This document shows positions 9,746 to 17,256 of a stretch of DNA of 44,922 nucleotides, piece after piece. A model generated the notes under the pieces. That model ran no database searches and had not been told where the DNA came from. It saw only the letters and a program-made list of their open reading frames with translations. The DNA is from an uncultured Clostridia bacterium (GTDB lineage: Bacteria > Bacillota_A > Clostridia > TANB77 > CAG-508): the NCBI GenBank assembly GCA_947629855.1, contig CANRFI010000005.1, positions 1-44,922 on the forward strand. The letters run 5' to 3'. The position numbers and the translations under genes were made by a program. The number at the start of each line of letters is the position of its first letter. The stretch's first letter is position 1.

Positions 9746-9780
9746 AAAAGAGAAGTTATAATAAAAGTAACTTCTCTTTT
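9746..9780 (+). terminator. Intrinsic terminator
   Basis: 13-bp perfect stem AAAAGAGAAGTTA / TAACTTCTCTTTT with a 9-base loop and flanking A/T tracts. Confidence 0.85.
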
Positions 9781-9868
9781 AACTTGAAAATAAAAGGGGA
9801 TATTTTATATTCTAATAACACAATTTGTCTATTTTGTGAATACAAAGTGAAAGATTAATAAAAAATAA

Positions 9869-11128
9869 TTATGGTTGTTCTCCTAAAGTAATAGTTAATT
9901 CTCGCTCTTCTCCATTACGATTTACTTTTACTTTCATTTCTTCTCCAATTTTATGCGAATTTTTGATTTCATTTAATTCATCCATTTTTGATATTTGTTT
10001 TCCATCAGCTTCAAAAATTACGTCACCAATTTTCATACCAGCCTTTTCAGCCGCAGAAAAATCATCAATAGATTTAACGTAAATACCTTTAACTAATTTG
10101 TTAGCTCTGGCTGTATCTTCATCTAAATCCATTCCTGAAATTCCTATATAAGGTCTTTTAACTTTACTGTATTGAATTAATTGAGATGTAACATCAGTAG
10201 TAGCATTAATTGGAATAGCAAATCCCATACCTTCAATACCAGTTCCAGAAAGTTTTAAAGTATTAATTCCAATTACTTTACCTTCACTATTTACTAGAGC
10301 ACCACCACTATTACCAGAATTAATAGCTGCATCTGTTTGAATTAAAGTGAATTTCTTTCCATCTGAATCAGTTACTTCTCTATTTACAGCACTTATAACT
10401 CCACAGGTAATACTACTTTGTAAACCTAAAGGATTTCCGTACTGCCATAGCAAATTCTCCAACTTTTATATTATCAGAATCAGCAAATTCAGCTTTAGAT
10501 AATCCAGTTTTTTCAATTTTTATAACAGCTAAGTCAGTTTGTTCATCTTTTCCAATAATTTTTCCTTCATATTCAGTTTCATCATTAAATAAAGTAACAG
10601 TTACTTTTGTAGCATCTGATACTTCATAATAAGATTCAGATGAAGACGTAGCTACAATGTGGTTATTTGTTAAAATATAACCATCTTCACTAATAATAAT
10701 TCCAGAGCCACTTGCAGTTGCAGTAGTAGAATTAGTTTGTCTACCAAATATAGAGATTAGTGAATTTACATTATAAGTTACTTGAATTCCTACAATTGAT
10801 GGCAAAATTTTATTAGCAGCATATACGGAAGTATCTGTGTAATCATTAAGTGATGTTCCGAGTTACATATCCTGAATTTTTATTTGTATTAGATGTTGAA
10901 TTACTTCCAGAATAAGAAGAAGCTGTATTTAAAATCATAGAACGAATTGAAGGAACTCCAAAGCAAGTACCGAAGTACTAAACCACATCCTACAACTCCA
11001 CTAAAAAATGGCAACAAAACAGACTTTCCAAATCCAATTTTTGCTTTAGGCTTAGTTTCAGCTGAATAAACATTTTTATATGTATCTGGATTTTGCACTG
11101 TTTTAAAACTTTTTTCATTTTCTTCCAT
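9869..11128 (-). CDS. htrA: HtrA/DegP-like membrane serine protease (three CGG +1 shifts)
   Basis: Quality-control protease of the membrane-wall space, 418 aa after three +1 corrections. A cytoplasmic N-terminus (about 1-38) and one membrane helix (about 39-60) precede a trypsin-like domain with His156 (TNNHIV), Asp198 (TDLAVIK) and Ser273 (GNSGGALV), then a PDZ domain (about 310-410). Uncorrected, the gene appears as four fragments. Each break is an in-frame CGG: codon 53 (10972-10970), then 10860-10858 (Gly90) and 10439-10437 (Gly230). The third restores AMAVGNPLG, a hallmark of HtrA. The start has AGGAGG 6-7 bases upstream. No other lesion is seen, so a decayed pseudogene is unlikely. Confidence 0.92.
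10437..10439 (-). other. In-frame CGG +1 frameshift site 3 in htrA
   Basis: GTA-CGG-AAA becomes GTA-(C)-GGA-AAT, giving the conserved A-V-G-N-P-L-G motif (Gly230). The unshifted frame ends within six codons. Confidence 0.92.
10858..10860 (-). other. In-frame CGG +1 frameshift site 2 in htrA
   Basis: ACT-CGG-AAC becomes ACT-(C)-GGA-ACA, joining the linker after the membrane helix to the protease domain (Gly90). Confidence 0.85.
10970..10972 (-). other. In-frame CGG +1 frameshift site 1 in htrA
   Basis: CTT-CGG-TAC becomes CTT-(C)-GGT-ACT inside the membrane helix (Gly53), keeping it hydrophobic. Confidence 0.85.
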
Positions 11129-11218
11129 TTTTTTAACCTCCTAAAAAATATCTATTAATATAATAACCTATTATTACTATATAATACAAGAGATTTGTGA
11201 AAATTATGTGAAAAAAAC

Positions 11219-11246
11219 TTGATAATTATATTGAAAATGTTACAAT
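11219..11246 (+). promoter_or_regulatory. Promoter of the prepilin-like gene
   Basis: TTGATA at 11219-11224, 16-base spacer, TACAAT at 11241-11246. Confidence 0.7.
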
Positions 11247-11286
11247 ATAAATATATAATGTAGAAAAAAAGCAAAGGATGGTAAAT

Positions 11287-11784
11287 ATGAATTTAAGAAA
11301 AATAAACGGAGTAACATTAGTTGCATTAAGTATAACAATTATAATATTGTTAATAATAGCAGGAATAGCAGTGTATAGTGGTACAGAGGTAATTAGAAAT
11401 GCAAAATTAGAAGGCTTAAGAACTAATATGCTATTAATTCAAGCAAAATCTAGAGAATATGTAGAAACTGCTACCTTTAAAATGGGTATAAATCCAGATG
11501 ATGATAGAAAAAACGAAGTAAGGCAAGAGGTATACGAAAATGAGGCTTTATTAGAAAAAGCAGATGGTGTTCCAAAAGGATTTAACGTTCAAAATATATC
11601 TACTTGCTATTGGTTAACAAATGAAGCAAGAGAAAAGTGGGGATTACAAGACATAGAACTAAAGGAAAATGAAAGATATTTAATTGAATTTGACGAAGAA
11701 AATGAAAAAGTAGAAGTATTTAATACAGAAGGTTTTGAAGGAAAACATTCTTTAACAGAAATAAACCAAATAGGATTACAGTAA
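11287..11784 (+). CDS. Prepilin-like (type IV pilin-type N-terminus) protein
   Basis: 165 aa. The ATG at 11287 is preferred over 11278 because AAAGG lies 9 bases upstream of it. Residues 1-8 are short and basic, then NG|VTLVAL starts a roughly 22-residue hydrophobic helix, the layout of a class III signal peptide cut after glycine by a prepilin peptidase. The usual Glu at position +5 of the mature protein is absent (Ala instead), as in the other prepilin-like gene at 25256. The remaining 130 residues are hydrophilic and unrecognised. It is followed 15 bases later by rnhB. No pilus assembly genes are in the window, so its partner machinery must be elsewhere. Confidence 0.75.
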   Translation: MNLRKINGVTLVALSITIIILLIIAGIAVYSGTEVIRNAKLEGLRTNMLLIQAKSREYVETATFKMGINPDDDRKNEVRQEVYENEALLEKADGVPKGFNVQNISTCYWLTNEAREKWGLQDIELKENERYLIEFDEENEKVEVFNTEGFEGKHSLTEINQIGLQ

Positions 11785-11799
11785 TAAGTAGTGAGAAAT

Positions 11800-12426
11800 A
11801 TGAAAGAAAAAGAAATAGAAAGATTAACAAAATTAAAAGAAATAGAGGAAAACTTATATCAAAAAGGTTTTCAAAAAATATGTGGAATAGATGAAGCAGG
11901 AAGAGGCCCATTAGCAGGTCCTGTAGTAGTAGCAGGTGTTATTATGCCAAAAGATTCTAAAATAGAGGGAGTAAATGATTCTAAAAAGGTTTCTGAAAAA
12001 AAGAGAGAAAAACTATATGATTTAATTTTAGAAGAAGCAATTGCGTATTCTGTTGCAGTGATTGGGCAAGACATAATAGATGAAATAAACATATTAAATG
12101 CTACTAAAAAAGGAGTAACAGAGGTAATAGAAGGACTAAAAGAAAAACCAAATTTAATTTTAGTTGATGCATTAACACATATCAATACAAAAGGAATTCC
12201 ATATGATTCAATAATAAAGGGAGATGCTAAGTGCTATAGTATAGCAGCAGCATCAATTATTGCAAAAGTAACAAGAGATAGAATAATGAGACAGTGGGAT
12301 GAAGTATATCCACAATATGGTTTTATATCACACAAGGGATATGGAACTGCAAAACATATACAAGCAATTAAAGAATATGGGCTTTGTCCAATACATAGAA
12401 GAAGTTTTACTAAAAATTTTATATAA
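11800..12426 (+). CDS. rnhB: Ribonuclease HII
   Basis: Removes ribonucleotides from DNA and RNA from RNA-DNA hybrids. The N-terminal CGIDEAGRGPLAGPVV holds the first two acidic residues, VNDSKKVS follows, LVDALTH carries a further catalytic Asp and the segment ending RDRIMRQWD the last. Length (208 aa from the ATG at 11800, which has GTGAG upstream; a GTG at 11791 is possible) is typical. It is closely packed with pdp downstream. Confidence 0.95.
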   Translation: MKEKEIERLTKLKEIEENLYQKGFQKICGIDEAGRGPLAGPVVVAGVIMPKDSKIEGVNDSKKVSEKKREKLYDLILEEAIAYSVAVIGQDIIDEINILNATKKGVTEVIEGLKEKPNLILVDALTHINTKGIPYDSIIKGDAKCYSIAAASIIAKVTRDRIMRQWDEVYPQYGFISHKGYGTAKHIQAIKEYGLCPIHRRSFTKNFI

Positions 12427-12443
12427 ATTATTGGAGGTTGAAA

Positions 12444-13748
12444 ATGAATGTTCTAGAAATTATAGCTAAAAAAAGAGATAATAAAACCCTAACAAAAGAA
12501 GAAATTGAGTATTTTGTAGATGGATACACAAATAACAAGATAACAGATTATCAAGCAGCAGCATTTGTAATGGCCGTTTTTATAAATGGAATGACAAAAC
12601 AAGAAACAACAGATTTAACACTTGCTATGGCACACTCTGGAGAAATATTAGACTTATCCACATTAAATGCAACAATTGTGGATAAACATTCAACAGGAGG
12701 AGTAGGGGATAAAGTTTCTTTAATATTATTGCCTATTGTAAGTTCTCTTGGTGTTCCAGTAGCTAAAATGTCAGGAAGAGGATTAGGATTTACTGGTGGG
12801 ACCATTGATAAACTAGAGTCAATTCCGGGATATAAAACAGAAATAGGAATGGACAAATTTATCGAAAATGTTAAAAAAATAGGAATTAGTTTAATTTCTC
12901 AAACATTAAATTTAGCTCCTGCTGATAAAAAGTTATATGGTTTGAGAGATACAATTTCGTGTGTAGAAAGTATACCATTAATCGCATCTAGCATTATGAG
13001 CAAAAAAATAGCAAGTGGAGCACAAAAAATTGTATTAGATGTTACAGTTGGTAAAGGTGCTTTTATGAACAAAATTGAACAAGCAAGAGAACTTGCAAAT
13101 ACTATGATTGATATAGGAAAATTAGCTAATAGGCAAACAGTTTGTATTTTAACAAATATGGATGAACCTTTAGGCTATAATGTAGGTAATTCTTTAGAGG
13201 TAATAGAAGCGGTAAACTTCTTAAAAGGAGATATGCCAGAAGATGTACAACAAGTTATACTAACATTAGGTAGTTATATGATAAAATTGGCAGGAAAAGG
13301 TGACAACTTAGAAGAAAACAAAAAGAAGATGTTAGAAAATATAGCAAATGGAAAGGCATATGAAAAGTTTAAAGAATTAGTAGAGGCACAAGGTGGGGAA
13401 GTTTCTTTTATAGAAAATATAGAAGATATACCAAAAGCAAAATACATTGAACCAATTTATAGCTTAAAGTCTGGATATATCTATCAAATAAATGCACTTG
13501 AGGTAGGAAAAATTGCGTGCAATCTAGGAGCAGGAAGAATTACAAAAGAAGATAGTATAGATCATCAAGCAGGAATTGTATTGCAAAAGAAAGTGGCAGA
13601 CTATGTTGAAGAGGGAGAAGTACTAGCATATATTCATACAAATAAAATGGAAAAATTAGAAGAAGCAAAAAAACTATTACTTGATAATATTAAAATTGAC
13701 GAAGAAAAAATAGAAAAACCAAAAACTATTTTAGAAATGATAGAATAA
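12444..13748 (+). CDS. pdp: Pyrimidine-nucleoside phosphorylase
   Basis: Cleaves uridine/thymidine and deoxyuridine with phosphate in nucleoside salvage. 434 aa with the family signature around residue 110 (KMSGRGLGFTGGTIDKLES) and the phosphate/nucleoside segment DKHSTGGVGDK near 80. The three-part alpha, alpha/beta and C-terminal (H-K-x-G-like, DHQAGIVL near 375) organisation is complete. The ATG at 12444 has TGGAGG 6 bases upstream. The EMIE-type ending matches Pdp rather than longer DeoA variants. Part of a tight rnhB-pdp run; a new promoter follows at 13753. Confidence 0.95.
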   Translation: MNVLEIIAKKRDNKTLTKEEIEYFVDGYTNNKITDYQAAAFVMAVFINGMTKQETTDLTLAMAHSGEILDLSTLNATIVDKHSTGGVGDKVSLILLPIVSSLGVPVAKMSGRGLGFTGGTIDKLESIPGYKTEIGMDKFIENVKKIGISLISQTLNLAPADKKLYGLRDTISCVESIPLIASSIMSKKIASGAQKIVLDVTVGKGAFMNKIEQARELANTMIDIGKLANRQTVCILTNMDEPLGYNVGNSLEVIEAVNFLKGDMPEDVQQVILTLGSYMIKLAGKGDNLEENKKKMLENIANGKAYEKFKELVEAQGGEVSFIENIEDIPKAKYIEPIYSLKSGYIYQINALEVGKIACNLGAGRITKEDSIDHQAGIVLQKKVADYVEEGEVLAYIHTNKMEKLEEAKKLLLDNIKIDEEKIEKPKTILEMIE

Positions 13749-13752
13749 ATAA

Positions 13753-13780
13753 TTGAAAATTTAACAAGATATGATATAAT
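13753..13780 (+). promoter_or_regulatory. Promoter of the small membrane peptide-cdaA unit
   Basis: TTGAAA at 13753-13758, 16-base spacer, perfect TATAAT at 13775-13780. Confidence 0.75.
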
Positions 13781-13811
13781 AGTAACCAGAAAAACAGAAA
13801 GGATGAATCAA

Positions 13812-13955
13812 ATGAAAGATAAAGTACAAAAGGCTGAAAAACCAAAAAAACAATATTACAAGGGAGAAATATTTGTTAAAATAATGGCAGGAATTTTAGC
13901 TGTCTTAATGGTAGCAGGAACGGGAGTTACACTTGTTTATGCATTAATGAGATAA
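13812..13955 (+). CDS. 47-aa single-pass membrane peptide upstream of cdaA
   Basis: A lysine-rich N-terminus (residues 1-22) followed by one hydrophobic helix (IMAGILAVLMVAGTGVTLVY) and a short MR tail. AAAGGA lies 9-10 bases before this ATG; an in-frame ATG at 13803 overlaps the Shine-Dalgarno and is less likely. It is 12 bases upstream of cdaA and shares its promoter, so the two are probably co-translated. I do not recognise the family; the co-occurrence with cyclic-di-AMP synthase is the only functional hint. Confidence 0.75.
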   Translation: MKDKVQKAEKPKKQYYKGEIFVKIMAGILAVLMVAGTGVTLVYALMR

Positions 13956-13967
13956 AAGGAGATATAA

Positions 13968-14912
13968 ATGCAAATAAATTTAGGAATGAATTGGGAAAAT
14001 TTTTATAAAGATAATATTATGTCTTATATTAGGACACTTAAAGAAAATCCATTTGAACTAATTACACTAATAATTGATATAGCAATTGTAGTATTTCTAT
14101 TATATTGTTTCTTTAAAATGGTAAAAGAATCAAGAGCATGGCAATTAATTAAAGGAATTGCACTTTTAGTTATTGCAACATGGATTAGTGGACTATTTAA
14201 CCTAAAAATTTTAAATTGGATTTTAACAGGCATTATGAATTTAGGAGTAATTGCAATTATTGTTATTTTTCAACCAGAACTAAGAAGAGGCTTAGAACAA
14301 TTAGGAACAAATAAACTAACAAAATTTTTTGGAATAGATAAAGATGTATCTACTAAAACAAAAGAAGATATTTATAAAGTTGTAATTGCTACAACAGAAC
14401 TTTCTAAAACGAAAACAGGAGCATTAATTGTGTTTGAAAGAGATATAAAAATACAAGATATTATATCAACAGGAATACCAATGAATGCAGACGTATCACC
14501 ACAATTATTAGTAAATATATTTGAACCAAAAACACCGCTACATGATGGTGCAGTTGTAATTACAGGAAATAAAATTGCAGCTGCTGCTTGTGTGTTACCA
14601 TTAGCAGATGATAAAGATATTGCAAAAGAACTAGGAACAAGACATAGAGCTGCTATTGGAATATCAAAGGAATCTGATAGTATTGCAATTATTGTATCAG
14701 AAGAAACAGGAAAAATATCAGTAGCAAAAGATGGAACTTTAATTGCTGATGTAAGAGAAGATGTTTTAAAGAAAATATTAATTAGCAATATTGTAACTAA
14801 AAGATTTACTATTGAAAAAAAAGAAAGAAAAGAAAGAATAAAAAAAATTAAAGAAAAAATGAAAAAACAAAAAGAACAAAAAAAAGAAGAACAAAGTGAG
14901 GAGCAAAATTAG
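13968..14912 (+). CDS. cdaA: Membrane diadenylate cyclase CdaA (DacA)
   Basis: Makes cyclic di-AMP from two ATP. 314 aa: three membrane helices (about residues 28-105) and the DisA_N catalytic domain (about 120-275) with DGA at 193-195 (LHDGAVV) and RHR at 225-227 (GTRHRAA), both required for activity. The C-terminus is an unusually long K/E-rich tail (about 280-314). Start chosen from AAAGGAG 7 bases upstream. In most Firmicutes cdaR (ybbR) and glmM follow; here truA follows instead after a weak terminator. Turnover enzymes are not in the window. Confidence 0.96.
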   Translation: MQINLGMNWENFYKDNIMSYIRTLKENPFELITLIIDIAIVVFLLYCFFKMVKESRAWQLIKGIALLVIATWISGLFNLKILNWILTGIMNLGVIAIIVIFQPELRRGLEQLGTNKLTKFFGIDKDVSTKTKEDIYKVVIATTELSKTKTGALIVFERDIKIQDIISTGIPMNADVSPQLLVNIFEPKTPLHDGAVVITGNKIAAAACVLPLADDKDIAKELGTRHRAAIGISKESDSIAIIVSEETGKISVAKDGTLIADVREDVLKKILISNIVTKRFTIEKKERKERIKKIKEKMKKQKEQKKEEQSEEQN

Positions 14913-14931
14913 TCGCTTATAAAAGGCGACT
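14911..14931 (+). terminator. Weak intrinsic terminator after cdaA
   Basis: Stem AGTCGC / GCGACT with a 9-base loop and a T-rich run, starting inside the cdaA stop codon. Confidence 0.55.
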
Positions 14932-14956
14932 TTTCTTATAAATGAAGGTGAAAAAT

Positions 14957-15699
14957 ATGAGAAATATTAAATTAACAATAGAATATGACGGAAAAGAATT
15001 CAATCGGATGGCAAAAACAACCCAATAAATTAAATATACAAGGAACAATAGAGAAAGCAATAGAACAAGTAACTGGAGAAGAGGTAGAACTAACTGCTTC
15101 TGGAAGAACAGATAGAGGTGTTCACGCACTTCGGACAAGTAGCAAATTTTAAGACAAATTCTAATATTCCAATAGAAAAATTTGCATTAGCAATTAATAG
15201 TAATTTAAAAAAGTCAATTTTAATTAAGTCAGCTGAAGAAATGGATTTAAATTTTCACAGTAGACTTTCTTGTAAGAAGAAAACATATCGCTATATAATT
15301 AATAATTCAAAAATGGGAACAGCTATTTACAGAAATTTAGAAACTCATATTCCTATGAAACTAGATATTGATAAAATGAAAAAAGCAATAAAATATTTTG
15401 AAGGAGAATATGATTTTAAAGCATTTAAAGCAAGTGGAACAAGTTCAAAAAATAGTGTAAGGACTATATACAAAGCGGAAATAATAGAAAAAGAAGAAAA
15501 TAAAATATGGATAGAATTAACAGGAAGTGGATTTTTATATAATATGGTTAGAATCATAGCAGGAACTTTAGTAGAAGTAGGATTAGGGAACATAGAACCA
15601 AATGAAATTCCCCAAATTATAGAAATAGGAAAAAGAGAAAATGCAGGAAAAACACTTCCACCACAAGGTTTATATTTAGTAAAAGTAGAATATGAATAA
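14957..15699 (+). CDS. truA: tRNA pseudouridine(38-40) synthase TruA (two CGG +1 shifts)
   Basis: Converts uridines 38-40 of the tRNA anticodon arm to pseudouridine. After two +1 corrections it is 246 aa, the usual length. The catalytic Asp lies in SGRTDRGVHALGQVANF (about 49-65). The first break, CGG at 15005, restores the near-invariant GWQKQP (Gly17), and the second, CGG at 15132, restores HALGQV (Gly59). Without shifting, translation from the start ends 7 codons after the first CGG. The Shine-Dalgarno is GAAGGTG. The enzyme itself modifies tRNA loops that affect frame maintenance, so the location of two shift sites here is suggestive though not evidence of regulation. Confidence 0.93.
15005..15007 (+). 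other. In-frame CGG +1 frameshift site 1 in truA
   Basis: AAT-CGG-ATG becomes AAT-(C)-GGA-TGG, restoring the conserved N/S-G-W-Q motif of TruA (Gly17). Confidence 0.93.
15132..15134 (+). other. In-frame CGG +1 frameshift site 2 in truA
   Basis: CTT-CGG-ACA becomes CTT-(C)-GGA-CAA, restoring H-A-L-G-Q-V (Gly59) just after the catalytic Asp. Confidence 0.93.
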
Positions 15700-15761
15700 A
15701 ATTAACAAAAAATAAATAAGTAGCATAAAATATAGCAAAACTTAAAAAGGAGAAGAGAGCT

Positions 15762-16256
15762 ATGATTACAAACGAAATGCTACTTATATTTTTTGCCTTA
15801 CCAATTGCAGTTGTTATTATTTCTATTGCGCTACAAAAAATTTTTAAATGTCCAATACTTGTTTCTGCAATAATATTTGCTATATTTTTAATAGTTACAT
15901 TTGTAATAGATAATATAACATTTCTAATTGCTACAATTGCATATACTATTTTAAGTTACTTAACTGCTTTCTTAACTTGTGTTGTTTGCAGATTTTTAAA
16001 CTCATTTAGTTCATGCAGTTCAGGTAATTGTTGCAATAGCACATCACAAGCTAATGCTATTTCAAATAGTTTACAACAATTAAATAATGACCAAAATACA
16101 ATTTCTAATAGTACAACAAATAATAATAATGGATGTGGCTGTAATAACAATCAAGTTTCAGGAGTAAATGGAGTAAGTGCAAGAATTAATGTAATTCCGA
16201 ACAGTAACGGAACATCAGGAAACATAACAGGATGTTATAGAAGAAGAGAATTTTAA
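15762..16256 (+). CDS. DUF2651-like membrane protein with Cys/Asn-rich tail
   Basis: 164 aa. Residues 5-80 form two to three hydrophobic helices with a P-I-x-V-x-x-I-S-x-A-L-Q-K-x-x-K-C-P-I-L-V start that resembles the DUF2651 family of small Firmicute membrane proteins. The second half is hydrophilic, low in complexity and rich in N, S and C, with seven or more cysteines in C-x2-C, C-C and C-x-C spacing. The role is unknown; the cysteines suggest metal binding or surface cross-linking, which is only inference. Good Shine-Dalgarno (AAAGGAGAAG). A partial hairpin (16259-16283) follows the stop but lacks a T-run. Confidence 0.6.
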   Translation: MITNEMLLIFFALPIAVVIISIALQKIFKCPILVSAIIFAIFLIVTFVIDNITFLIATIAYTILSYLTAFLTCVVCRFLNSFSSCSSGNCCNSTSQANAISNSLQQLNNDQNTISNSTTNNNNGCGCNNNQVSGVNGVSARINVIPNSNGTSGNITGCYRRREF

Positions 16257-16344
16257 ATGGGAGGTTTAAGATATAAATCTCCCTCTTGAAAAATCTTGAA
16301 AAATATGGTAATATATAAAAATGAGAAATAAAGAGGAGTAAAAT

Positions 16345-17197
16345 ATGATAAATGTATTATTAGATGCTATTATAGATAGCATAAAATTACTTCCATTTTT
16401 ATTAATTACTTATATTATTATGGAATATATCGAACACAAAACAAAGGACAAGACCAAAGAGGCAATAAAAAAATCAGGAAAATATGGACCTTTTATAGGA
16501 GGGCTTTTACGGAGTGGTTCCTCAATGTGGCTTTTCTGTATCTGCTACTAATCTTTATGCTGCAAGAGTAATTACATTAGGAACATTAATTTCTGTATAT
16601 CTATCAACATCAGATGAAATGTTGCCAATTTTATTATCTGAAGCAGTACCAATTACAACTATATTAGCTATATTAGGCATAAAATTAGTAATTGGAATAA
16701 TAGCAGGATTTGTAATAGATTTTATTCTTAGATTAAGAAATAAAAATGTAGAAGAGCAAAAAATTATAGATTTATGTGAAAAAGAACACTGTGATTGTGA
16801 AAATGGAATTTTTAAATCAGCCTTAAAACATACATTAAATATATTTATATTTATATTTATAGTTACAATAATAATTAATCTTGCAATCTATTTAATAGGA
16901 GAAGAACAAATTTCAAATTTATTACAAAATGCACCAATATTAGGACCAATACTATCTGGATTTATTGGATTAATTCCAAATTGTGCTTCATCTGTTATTT
17001 TAACACAAATATATTTAGAAAATGTTATTTCAATATCAACTATGATATCAGGTACTTTAGTTGGAGCAGGAGTGGGACTAGCTGTATTATTTAAAACAAA
17101 TAAAGGAATTAAGCAAAATATAAAAATAGTTATGTTATTATATGCAATAGGAGTAATTGCAGGAATTATTTTAGAATTAATAGGATTTCATATATAA
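16345..17197 (+). CDS. ArsP_2-like putative heavy-metal permease (one CGG +1 shift)
   Basis: Polytopic membrane protein, 283 aa after one +1 correction, resembling the putative 10-helix exporter family ArsP_2. The zero frame ends at 16551 just after the second helix; skipping the C of CGG at 16510-16512 gives GGLLGVVPQCGFS (Gly56), the family's P-Q-C-G motif, and the frame then runs to 17197. A second copy of the motif, GLIPNCASS at about residue 211, reveals the internal duplication of these transporters. A central charged loop has several Cys and His (CEKEHCDCE at about 147). The substrate cannot be read; metal export is inference. Good Shine-Dalgarno (GAGGAG). Confidence 0.82.
16510..16512 (+). 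other. In-frame CGG +1 frameshift site in ArsP_2-like gene
   Basis: TTA-CGG-AGT becomes TTA-(C)-GGA-GTG, joining G-G-L-L to G-V-V-P-Q-C-G in the first conserved repeat. Confidence 0.9.
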
Positions 17198-17210
17198 ACA
17201 ATAAAATTAT

Positions 17211-17242
17211 AAAAGGACTAAATTTTAAAATTTAGTCCTTTT
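17211..17242. terminator. Bidirectional intrinsic terminator (perfect 32-bp palindrome)
   Basis: AAAAGGACTAAATTTT followed directly by its exact reverse complement, between two converging genes. Confidence 0.85.
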
Positions 17243-17256
17243 ATGATTTTTCTATT

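Noticed and set aside
16259..16283. Terminator after the DUF2651-like gene
   Set aside because: The hairpin GGGAGGTTT / AAATCTCCC has no T-run and lies close to the next promoter; not listed as a terminator.
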